NCBI GenBank assembly: GCA_035461405.1
Contig: DATHVH010000298.1
Location: 1-6,343 of the forward strand
Direction: 5' to 3'
DNA from: Anditalea sp035461405
GTDB taxonomy: Bacteria > Bacteroidota > Bacteroidia > Cytophagales > Cyclobacteriaceae
Length of the DNA: 6,343 nt
The position numbers and the translations under genes are program-made. Shown here one piece after another: positions 1-5,416 of the stretch; the stretch's first letter is position 1; each line of letters starts with the position of its first letter. The notes beneath the pieces were generated by a model. The model did not search any database. It saw only the letters and a program-made list of their open reading frames with translations, and was not told the DNA's origin.

Positions 1-6
1 CAAGAC

Positions 7-83
7 TGCCGATACTAGAATCGAGCTGCTGTCCGCCGTGGCGGATATGAATCCTACGCTCTAACCATCTGAGCTATCTCGCC
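7..83 (-). pseudogene. tRNA-Met-like pseudogene, copy 1
   Basis: Read on the minus strand this has a recognisable 5' acceptor strand (GGCGAGA), a paired D-arm (GCTC/GAGC), the sequence GGATTCATATCC containing a CAT triplet at the anticodon position, and a T-loop (TTCGATT). The cloverleaf fails. The anticodon stem has no proper 3' strand because TCCGCCACGGCGGA occupies that place. The T-stem does not pair, and the 3' end TATCGGC matches GGCGAGA at only five of seven positions. Relative to copy 2 it carries four transitions, one inside the palindrome centre. A functional tRNA is unlikely; a stable non-coding transcript cannot be excluded. Confidence 0.6.
32..54. repeat. Double palindrome in repeat copy 1
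   Basis: TCCGCCGTGGCGGA (32-45) has 6-bp arms around GT. Overlapping it, GGATATGAATCC (43-54) has 4-bp arms GGAT/ATCC around ATGA. The two hairpins share GGA and so are mutually exclusive or would stack. The centre carries a transition compared with copy 2. The GC-rich arms contrast with the A/T-rich surroundings and resemble the dispersed REP-like palindromes of bacterial genomes; that comparison is inference. Confidence 0.6.
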
Positions 84-110
84 GTAATATTTTTTATGTC
101 AAATCAAGAC

Positions 111-187
111 TGCCGATACTAGAATCGAACTGCCGTCCGCCGCGGCGGATATGAATCCTGCGCTCTAACCATCTGAGCTATCTCGCC
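111..187 (-). pseudogene. tRNA-Met-like pseudogene, copy 2
   Basis: This is the cleanest of the three copies. On the minus strand it has a D-arm with perfect 4-bp pairing, a CAT triplet in the anticodon position, a perfect palindrome TCCGCCGCGGCGGA just after it, and a normal-looking T-loop. The T-stem 5' strand (GGCAG) would need CTGCC but is followed by CTAGT, and the acceptor strands mismatch at two of seven positions. The 3' quarter therefore looks as if it came from a different tRNA, whose T-stem would be ACTAG/CTAGT, or has diverged heavily. No CCA is encoded after the 3' end. Confidence 0.6.
136..158. repeat. Double palindrome in repeat copy 2
   Basis: TCCGCCGCGGCGGA (136-149) is a perfect 14-bp palindrome, and GGATATGAATCC (147-158) is an overlapping 4-bp-arm hairpin. 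This is the undamaged form of the element in copy 1. In copy 3 only the left half, TCCGC at 240-244, remains. Confidence 0.65.
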
Positions 188-214
188 GTAATATTTTTTA
201 TGTCAAATCAAGAC

Positions 215-270
215 TGCCGATACTAGAATCGAACTGCCGTCCGCGCTCTAACCATCTGACCTATCTCGCC
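215..270 (-). pseudogene. tRNA-like pseudogene, copy 3, anticodon arm deleted
   Basis: This copy matches copy 2 at both ends but lacks 21 bp, which removes the CAT-bearing hairpin and most of the GC palindrome; the two sides share GC at the breakpoint. It also has a G-to-C change on the plus strand that turns the D-stem strand GCTC into GGTC on the minus strand and breaks one D-stem pair. With no anticodon arm it cannot be a working tRNA. It is the first copy in minus-strand reading order. Confidence 0.65.
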
Positions 271-318
271 GTTTTTATGCTTTTTGGTTATAATTAGATA
301 AATCAAGCAAATAATTTC

Positions 319-341
319 CGATATTAGTTATGTTTATATCG
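319..341. repeat. Small inverted repeat CGATAT/ATATCG
   Basis: CGATAT (319-324) and ATATCG (336-341) are perfect 6-bp arms around 11 nt, with two more A/T pairs possible if C318 bulges. It lies in the 272-477 gap, which is A/T-rich and has no open reading frame I would defend. It could be an operator or chance in A/T-rich DNA. Confidence 0.25.
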
Positions 342-360
342 AATAGAAATGTATTTTTAT

Positions 361-388
361 CCAATTGGCCTTTTTGGACGTTTCCAAA
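361..388. repeat. Palindrome CCAATTGG followed by inverted repeat TTTGGA/TCCAAA
   Basis: CCAATTGG (361-368) is a perfect 8-bp palindrome. Five bases-scale downstream, TTTGGA (373-378) and TCCAAA (383-388) form a perfect 6-4-6 inverted repeat around CGTT. It lies about 90 bp ahead of the START-like gene, where an operator could sit. I see no convincing TAnnTTTG promoter element in the gap: TATGTTTA at 329-336 is the nearest match but lacks an upstream TTG. There is no T-run after the hairpin, so it is not a typical terminator. Confidence 0.3.
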
Positions 389-477
389 TCGGAATGCAAA
401 TATGTAGGGTTTCTTATATAAAAACAAGCACAGACAAATAAAAATGAAATTTTTATAGAACCGAAATTATAAATAAA

Positions 478-873
478 ATGGTGAAGAATAAGTTTGTTTC
501 TGACTATCAGATAAATACCTCAAAAAAAATTATTTTCCCTTATCTGAGTACAGCTAGCGGGCTTTCTCAATGGTTTGCTGATGATGTAACTATTAATGAA
601 GACAGAAATTATGTGTTCAGTTATGACGGGGAAGATCATATAGCTAAAATAGCCTCTATACGCAGCAATCATAGCGTTAAATTTGAATATTTTGATCCCA
701 ACGATCCAGAGGCAAGAGATAATTCCTATATTGAATTTAGGCTTGATGAGAATGAGTTGACTCAGTCACTGTTTTTAAAAATTATTGATTATAGCGACGC
801 ATATGATGACGAGGAGCAGGAATCTATCTGGGAAAGTCTCATAATGCATCTTAAGGAAATAATTGGGGGTTAA
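478..873 (+). CDS. START-like (SRPBCC-fold) domain protein, function unknown
   Basis: This is a 131-residue protein with no signal peptide or membrane segment, so it is probably cytoplasmic. The pattern of an N-terminal beta-strand, then PYLSTASGLSQWFADDV (residues 21-37, with Trp32), then alternating strands (45-75, 83-105) and a C-terminal helix (115-129) fits the helix-grip fold of the START/Bet v1/AHSA1 superfamily. In related proteins the xxWFA region follows the first helix. The family usually binds a hydrophobic ligand or a protein partner; which applies here cannot be told. It is acidic near the C-terminus (DAYDDEEQE, 107-115). The ATG at 478 follows an A/T-rich leader with no Shine-Dalgarno sequence. 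The permease gene follows after 80 bp on the same strand, with no terminator between. The superfamily call is reasonably firm; no specific function is assigned. Confidence 0.75.
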   Translation: MVKNKFVSDYQINTSKKIIFPYLSTASGLSQWFADDVTINEDRNYVFSYDGEDHIAKIASIRSNHSVKFEYFDPNDPEARDNSYIEFRLDENELTQSLFLKIIDYSDAYDDEEQESIWESLIMHLKEIIGG

Positions 874-905
874 TTAATAGAGAACTATATTATTTGATAT
901 AATAT

Positions 906-926
906 TATGACATTTGTAACGTCATA
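906..926. repeat. Inverted repeat TATGAC/GTCATA upstream of the Lpt permease gene
   Basis: TATGAC (906-911) and GTCATA (921-926) are perfect 6-bp arms separated by 9 nt, ending 27 bp before the permease start. GACATTTG (909-916), one base off TAnnTTTG, overlaps the left arm and loop, but I see no properly spaced TTG upstream. It could be an operator or a small leader hairpin. No T-run follows, so it is not a standard terminator. Confidence 0.3.
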
Positions 927-953
927 CTAAAGTACGGGGCGCATCTGCACTTC

Positions 954-2723
954 ATGAAAAAATTAGATAAGTTAATTCTGGGTTCCTTTATAGGGCCATT
1001 CTTACTCACCTTTATTGTAGTTGATTTTATTCTGCTTACGGTAAATATGCTCCGATATTTCGATGAAATATTTGGCAAAGGCTTGGGCTTTATGATATAC
1101 GTAGAGCTTATCAGTTACTTTGTTATAAGCATTTCACCTATGGCATTACCACTGGCTGTTTTGCTTTCAGCTTTAATGACGTTTGGTAATTTAGGTGAGC
1201 ATTTTGAATTAACCGCTATTAAGAGTAGCGGAATATCATTGTTACGGGCACTACTGCCTATAGGTATTTTTGTAGTTATACTTTCTTTTTTCGCTTATCT
1301 ATCCAACAATTACCTTGTTCCTAAAGTAAATCTTAAAACATTTAGTTTATTATATGATATTCGTATGAAATCACCTGCTCTTGATATTCAGGAAGGTGTT
1401 TTTTACAATGGTATTCCCAATTACAGCATAAAGGTTAACAGAAAGTTAGATGATGTAACACTTAAAGATATCATAATTTATGACCATTCGGCTGGTCAAG
1501 GAAACAATAACGTAATCTTGGCTGACTCGGGGAGAATGGAACCTTTTTTTAATGACAGGTATATGCAGCTATCATTGTTTAATGGTTACAGTTATCAGGA
1601 AAGTGGAAACCAAAGGGGCATAAGGGAGAAACCTGTAGATTTTAGCAGGACCAGTTTTACTCAAAACAGGATGATCTTCAGTTTGGATGCTTTCAACCTT
1701 AACAGAACTACCGATGATCAATGGTCAAATAATAGAAGTATCAAGAATATAGCTGAAATACGTTATGACCTGGACTCTATGGACAGGGATATAAATTCAT
1801 TCCGATATTATAATTATGTGAACACAGAATCTAATTATTCATATTTCACACGTGTACGTAAACTCAACCCTCCTGATGATATAATGAAGAAAAAGGAGAT
1901 AGGAGATTCTATAAGAAACATGAAGTGGCAGGAGAAAGTATTATCTGAAAGGGCAGGGAATGACAGTGTTACATTTTCTCAGGGGGATTCAGCTTATATG
2001 ATGGATATGGATGCAGAGGGGCCAGAAGACCATATTTTAGAATTTTACGATGACCAAGATACATTGAATACTTTAGACTCTTTTGATTCTATAATTATTG
2101 ATAATGATACAGTTTCAGAGGTTATAGTAGCTGTCAAACTGCCAAAAAGTGAAAGGCCCTTCGAGGATACTATTTCTGTTATTAAAGAAGAGGTTAAGCT
2201 TCCTGAAATAAGTCAGCAAAAAAAAGATATACTTGACTCTATTTATAATTCAAGAGAAGCTAACGTAAGGGCTTCCTCTATTGCGCTAAACTCTGCCAGA
2301 ACATTGAAAAACCAGTTTAATATCCAAAAAACTAAAATTGATAACTTAGAGCGGGAATTCAGAAGATTCGAAATAGCATGGTATCAAAAATATACACAAG
2401 CATTTGCTTGTATAGTAATGTTTATGATTGGAGCTCCGCTTGGTGCGATTATCAAAAAAGGCGGTTTGGGTATGCCGGTACTTTTTTCAATCATATTTTT
2501 CATATTATTCTATATGCTGACAATTACTGGGGAGAAATGGGCAAAAGAGGGAATAACTGACCCTCTGTTCGGTACTTGGTTTGCTAACTTGTGTCTTTTA
2601 CCTATAGGTATGTTTTTCCTCAAACAAGCCCGTAAAGATGCCAGGCTATTTGATTCGGATCTTTATCAAACAATGTTCTTAAAAATTAAGAAATACTTTA
2701 GTAAAGGCAAAGGGAAAATGTAA
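954..2723 (+). CDS. LptF/LptG-family LPS export permease, enlarged periplasmic part
   Basis: This is an inner-membrane permease of the YjgP/YjgQ family. In the LptB2FG complex, LptF and LptG extract lipopolysaccharide from the inner membrane and pass it to LptC/LptA. Three N-terminal membrane segments are visible (about residues 8-32, 48-75, 97-117) and three C-terminal ones (about 480-500, 506-525, 539-556). The family motif GAPLGAIIKKGG (493-504) lies between segments 4 and 5. The periplasmic beta-jellyroll is about 135-255. At 589 residues it is far longer than the roughly 360 of E. coli LptF or LptG; the excess is a region of about 200 residues (265-470) before segment 4. This region has a stretch with no Lys or Arg (334-394, 16 Asp/Glu), then a charged helix probably forming a coiled coil (420-475). 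The ATG at 954 is the first in frame after a stop at 900-902. Whether it is LptF or LptG is not decidable here, and no partner or LptB is in the window. Confidence 0.9.
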   Translation: MKKLDKLILGSFIGPFLLTFIVVDFILLTVNMLRYFDEIFGKGLGFMIYVELISYFVISISPMALPLAVLLSALMTFGNLGEHFELTAIKSSGISLLRALLPIGIFVVILSFFAYLSNNYLVPKVNLKTFSLLYDIRMKSPALDIQEGVFYNGIPNYSIKVNRKLDDVTLKDIIIYDHSAGQGNNNVILADSGRMEPFFNDRYMQLSLFNGYSYQESGNQRGIREKPVDFSRTSFTQNRMIFSLDAFNLNRTTDDQWSNNRSIKNIAEIRYDLDSMDRDINSFRYYNYVNTESNYSYFTRVRKLNPPDDIMKKKEIGDSIRNMKWQEKVLSERAGNDSVTFSQGDSAYMMDMDAEGPEDHILEFYDDQDTLNTLDSFDSIIIDNDTVSEVIVAVKLPKSERPFEDTISVIKEEVKLPEISQQKKDILDSIYNSREANVRASSIALNSARTLKNQFNIQKTKIDNLEREFRRFEIAWYQKYTQAFACIVMFMIGAPLGAIIKKGGLGMPVLFSIIFFILFYMLTITGEKWAKEGITDPLFGTWFANLCLLPIGMFFLKQARKDARLFDSDLYQTMFLKIKKYFSKGKGKM

Positions 2724-2730
2724 ATCATAT

Positions 2731-2761
2731 TTTAAAATTAAAAATAAAACATCTATCTTTG
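2731..2761 (+). promoter_or_regulatory. Candidate Bacteroidota-type promoter for rpsO
   Basis: TATCTTTG at 2754-2761 matches the Bacteroidota -7 consensus TAnnTTTG exactly. The -33 element is weak: TTTA at 2731-2734 lies 19 nt upstream where TTG or TTTG is expected. Transcription would begin near 2767, giving a leader of about 30 nt rich in A (TTTACAAATAAAT at 2769-2781) with no Shine-Dalgarno sequence. Confidence 0.55.
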
Positions 2762-2798
2762 TAGCTGTTTTACAAATAAATATAATAATTAACTAAGC

Positions 2799-3074
2799 AT
2801 GTATTTAACATCAGAGAAAAAATCAGAGTTGTTTCAAAATCATGGTAGGTTAAAATCTGACAAAGACACTGGATCTCCTGAGTCTCAGATCGCTTTATTC
2901 ACATTTAGAATCAAGCATTTAACGGACCACCTTAAAACCAACAAGAAAGATCACTCATCTAGATTAGGTCTTTTAAAATTAGTAGGTAAGCGTAGAAGTC
3001 TTCTAAATTATCTTATCAAAAATGACATTGAAAGATACAGAGCAGTTCTAGTGGACCTAGGAATAAGAAAATAA
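2799..3074 (+). CDS. rpsO: 30S ribosomal protein S15
   Basis: S15 is an early-assembling small-subunit protein that binds 16S rRNA helices in the central domain and contributes to bridging with the 50S subunit. At 91 residues it has the usual family length (89 in E. coli). Hallmarks present are DTGSPESQ (23-30), the H-x-x-DH-SR-GLLKLV block (His40 onwards, with DHSSRLGLLKLV at 51-62), and KRRSLLNYL (64-72). The start MYLTSEKK is typical of Bacteroidota S15. A good -7 promoter element lies upstream and a strong terminator immediately downstream, so a short monocistronic transcript is expected. Its position ahead of pnp is a widespread arrangement. Confidence 0.98.
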   Translation: MYLTSEKKSELFQNHGRLKSDKDTGSPESQIALFTFRIKHLTDHLKTNKKDHSSRLGLLKLVGKRRSLLNYLIKNDIERYRAVLVDLGIRK

Positions 3075-3086
3075 AAAATTATTATT

Positions 3087-3122
3087 GTAAGGTTCTTCTA
3101 TGGAAGAACCTTACTTTTTTTT
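3087..3122 (+). terminator. Rho-independent terminator of rpsO
   Basis: GTAAGGTTCTTC (3087-3098) pairs perfectly with GAAGAACCTTAC (3103-3114) around the loop TATG, giving a 12-bp stem followed by eight T residues (3115-3122). It begins 12 nt after the rpsO stop. It should largely uncouple rpsO from pnp; any readthrough RNA would carry a long perfect stem in the pnp leader. Confidence 0.92.
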
Positions 3123-3155
3123 GATTAATCCCCCAAATATTAAACCTTACTTTTA
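3121..3155 (+). promoter_or_regulatory. Weak candidate promoter for pnp
   Basis: TACTTTTA (3148-3155) differs from TAnnTTTG only in the last base. The nearest TTG (3121-3123) is 24 nt upstream, slightly beyond the usual 17-23. A promoter of its own is expected because of the preceding strong terminator, but this assignment is tentative. Confidence 0.3.
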
Positions 3156-3188
3156 TAACTTATCAAGATATATTCTTAAAACAACCGT

Positions 3189-5330
3189 ATGTTACCAAAC
3201 GTAATTTCAAAGTCCATTAAACTCGAGGACGGAAGAGAAATCATTATAGAGACAGGTGCCTTGGCAAAACAAGCCGATGGTTCCGTAGTAGTAAGAATGG
3301 GCAATGCAATGTTGCTCGCCACTGTTGTTTCCAAAAAAGAAGCTGGAGAAGGCGTAGACTTTCTTCCCATGTCAGTAGATTACCAAGAAAAATTTGCTGC
3401 ATCAGGAAAAATACCTGGTGGATTTCTAAAAAGAGAAGGTAGACTTTCTGATTATGAGATATTAATTAGCCGTATTGTAGATAGAGCTATCAGGCCAATT
3501 TTTCCTGATGATTATCACGCAGATACTCAGATTGCCATTACATTAATGTCTGGTGATGAAGAGGTGCTTCCAGATGCATTAGCAGGATTGGCTGCGTCTG
3601 CTGCATTGGCTGTTTCCGATATTCCGTTTAATGGTCCTATTTCTGAAGTAAGAGTAGCTAAGATTGATGGGAAACTTATCATAAACCCAACTCCTAAGCA
3701 GCTGGAAAAGGCTACTTTAGAACTGATCGTTGCAGGATCCCTAGAATTTGTATTGATGGTAGAGGGTGAAGGAGACGAGGTATCTGAAGATGAGATGGTA
3801 GAGGCCCTTCAGTTTGCACATGAAGAGATTAAAAAGCATTGTCTTGTACAGAAAGAACTTACCATTGCTGTAGGTAAAGAAGAAAAGAGAGAATACAATC
3901 ATGAAAAATCAGACCCAGCTTTGTATGAAAAGATGAGGACTGTACTTTATGATATGCTATATGAAATCGTAGGAAGACAAATAGCTAATAAATCAGAAAG
4001 ATCTAAACTGATTAAAGAGGTTAAAGAAGCTTTTATATCTAATCTTGGTGAAGATCATGGTTTTGAAGAAAGTCTAATAGGACCATATTTTAGTAAAATT
4101 CATAAAGAAGCTGCCAGAAATCTTACTCTTGATGAGAAGAAAAGACTTGATGGTAGAAAATTGGATGAAATTAGACCTATATGGTCAGTAGTGGATTATC
4201 TTCCTTCAGCACACGGTTCTGCTGTGTTTACTAGAGGAGAAACCCAGTCTGTAACTACTTGTACCTTAGGTACTAAAATGGATGAGCAGATGGTAGATGG
4301 AGCTACTATATCTGGATACAATAAATTCTTCTTGCATTATAATTTCCCAGGATTTTCTACCGGTGAAGTAAAGATCAATAGAGGCCCTGGAAGAAGAGAG
4401 GTAGGACATGGTAATCTTGCCATGAGAGCTTTGAAGAAAGTATTACCTTCTGAAGCCGAAAACCCATACACTATTAGGATAGTTTCGGATATATTGGAAT
4501 CTAATGGTTCTTCATCTATGGCTACGGTATGTGCGGGATCACTTGCACTTATGGATGCTGGTATTAAAATCAAAGCACCTGTTACAGGGATTGCGATGGG
4601 AATGATATCTGATGCCAAGACTGGTAAATATTCAATTCTATCTGATATCTTAGGTGATGAAGATCATCTTGGTGATATGGATTTTAAAGTTACTGGTACT
4701 GCTAAGGGAATTACAGCTTGTCAAATGGACCTTAAAGTTGAAGGACTTGACTATAATGTATTAAAAGAAGCACTTTATCAAGCCAGAGAGGGACGTCTAC
4801 ATATCTTAGATGAAATTAATAAGACTCTTTCTGCTCCTAAGCCTGACTTTAAACCACATACTCCAAGGTCATTTAACATTATGATACCAAAAGAGCTAAT
4901 AGGTGCTGTCATCGGGCCAGGTGGTAAAGTGATCCAGGAGATACAAAAAGATACTGGAGCTACTATCATCATAGAAGAAGTGGACAATGCAGGTAAGATT
5001 AACATCTTCTCAAATGACCAGGGTTCTATGGATGCAGCTATTTCAAGAATCAAAGGTATAGTAGCACAACCTGAGATCGGTGAATCTTATACAGGTAAGG
5101 TTAAAAATATTATGCCATTCGGCGCTTTTGTAGAATTTATGCCTGGCAAAGATGGTCTTTTGCATATCTCTGAAATCAAATGGGATCGATTAGAGACTAT
5201 GGAAGGGGTTCTTGAAACAGGTGAAGAAATCGTAGTTAAATTAATTGACGTAGATAAGAAAACCGGTAAATTCAAGTTATCAAGAAAGGTTTTGTTGCCT
5301 AAACCAGAAAAATCAGAGAAAAAAGATTAA
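3189..5330 (+). CDS. pnp: Polyribonucleotide nucleotidyltransferase (PNPase)
   Basis: PNPase is a cytoplasmic trimeric exoribonuclease that degrades RNA 3' to 5' using phosphate, and can add tails in reverse. The full architecture is present in 713 residues (711 in E. coli): first RNase PH domain (about 11-212, with GRLSDYEILISRIVDRAIRP), helical linker (about 245-325), catalytic second RNase PH domain (about 328-545), KH domain (about 558-620) and S1 domain (632-702). Key sites are GPGRREVGHG (399-408) for phosphate and RNA binding, and GDEDHLGDMD (489-498), whose Asp490 and Asp496 correspond to the catalytic metal-binding pair. The KH loop is IGPGG (575-579). The S1 domain opens GESYTGKV. 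The tail after S1 is short and Lys-rich. It starts at ATG 3189, with no Shine-Dalgarno sequence. It lies 114 bp after rpsO across a terminator and 86 bp before rpoD without one. Confidence 0.98.
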   Translation: MLPNVISKSIKLEDGREIIIETGALAKQADGSVVVRMGNAMLLATVVSKKEAGEGVDFLPMSVDYQEKFAASGKIPGGFLKREGRLSDYEILISRIVDRAIRPIFPDDYHADTQIAITLMSGDEEVLPDALAGLAASAALAVSDIPFNGPISEVRVAKIDGKLIINPTPKQLEKATLELIVAGSLEFVLMVEGEGDEVSEDEMVEALQFAHEEIKKHCLVQKELTIAVGKEEKREYNHEKSDPALYEKMRTVLYDMLYEIVGRQIANKSERSKLIKEVKEAFISNLGEDHGFEESLIGPYFSKIHKEAARNLTLDEKKRLDGRKLDEIRPIWSVVDYLPSAHGSAVFTRGETQSVTTCTLGTKMDEQMVDGATISGYNKFFLHYNFPGFSTGEVKINRGPGRREVGHGNLAMRALKKVLPSEAENPYTIRIVSDILESNGSSSMATVCAGSLALMDAGIKIKAPVTGIAMGMISDAKTGKYSILSDILGDEDHLGDMDFKVTGTAKGITACQMDLKVEGLDYNVLKEALYQAREGRLHILDEINKTLSAPKPDFKPHTPRSFNIMIPKELIGAVIGPGGKVIQEIQKDTGATIIIEEVDNAGKINIFSNDQGSMDAAISRIKGIVAQPEIGESYTGKVKNIMPFGAFVEFMPGKDGLLHISEIKWDRLETMEGVLETGEEIVVKLIDVDKKTGKFKLSRKVLLPKPEKSEKKD

Positions 5331-5372
5331 GTTAAATTAAACTATTTGAGTATTTTGAACTTATTTTCAAGA

Positions 5373-5380
5373 TACATCTG
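5373..5380 (+). promoter_or_regulatory. Weak candidate -7 element for rpoD
   Basis: TACATCTG matches five of the six fixed bases of TAnnTTTG and lies 36 bp before the rpoD start. The TTG triplets upstream are poorly spaced (15 nt from 5355-5357, 24 nt from 5346-5348). The pnp-rpoD gap also holds a 5-6-5 inverted repeat TTGAA/TTCAA (5355-5370) with no T-run. rpoD may simply be transcribed from pnp. Confidence 0.25.
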
Positions 5381-5416
5381 TTATATCACCAGTCTTTACA
5401 AAATAAATCAAATTGA

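Larger units (their letters stand above)
1..271 (-). repeat. Tandem array of three tRNA-derived 104-bp repeats
   Basis: Three units begin at 1, 105 and 209, giving an exact 104-bp period. Each unit is an 84-bp tRNA-like part (63 bp in the third) plus a 20-bp A/T-rich spacer. The spacer TAATATTTTTTATGTCAAAT is identical at 85-104 and 189-208, and a shortened relative follows the third copy from about 272. Copies 1 and 2 differ at only four places in the tRNA-like part, all transitions. Copy 3 lacks 21 bp and has one further change. The near-identity of the spacers implies recent tandem duplication. On the minus strand each unit opens like a bacterial tRNA (GGCGAGATAGCTCAGATGG) but none folds into a full cloverleaf. 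The array starts at the window edge, so more copies or an intact parent tRNA may lie to the left. Confidence 0.85.

Noticed and set aside
111..187. Functional tRNA-Met gene
   Set aside because: The D-arm and T-loop look right, but the anticodon stem, T-stem and two acceptor pairs fail, and a palindrome sits in the anticodon/variable region.
1..271. CRISPR array
   Set aside because: There are only three units, the 20-bp spacers are identical instead of unique, and the long repeat is clearly tRNA-like.
288..296. TATAATTAG as a sigma-70 -10 box
   Set aside because: The organism appears to use TAnnTTTG-type elements, no TTG-type -33 sequence is suitably spaced, and such strings are expected by chance in A/T-rich DNA.
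2378..2560. Internal 60-residue open reading frame inside the permease gene
   Set aside because: It overlaps the conserved C-terminal membrane part of the permease in another frame, shows no family resemblance and has no start signals of its own.
2724..2798. Terminator after the Lpt permease gene
   Set aside because: Only an A/T palindrome, TTTTAAAA, is present; there is no stable stem with a following T-run.
3176..5275. Minus-strand open reading frames across pnp
   Set aside because: They mirror the strongly conserved PNPase coding sequence and have low-complexity products with no recognisable domain.
5355..5370. Terminator between pnp and rpoD (TTGAA/TTCAA)
   Set aside because: The stem is only 5 bp and A/T-rich, and no T-run follows.
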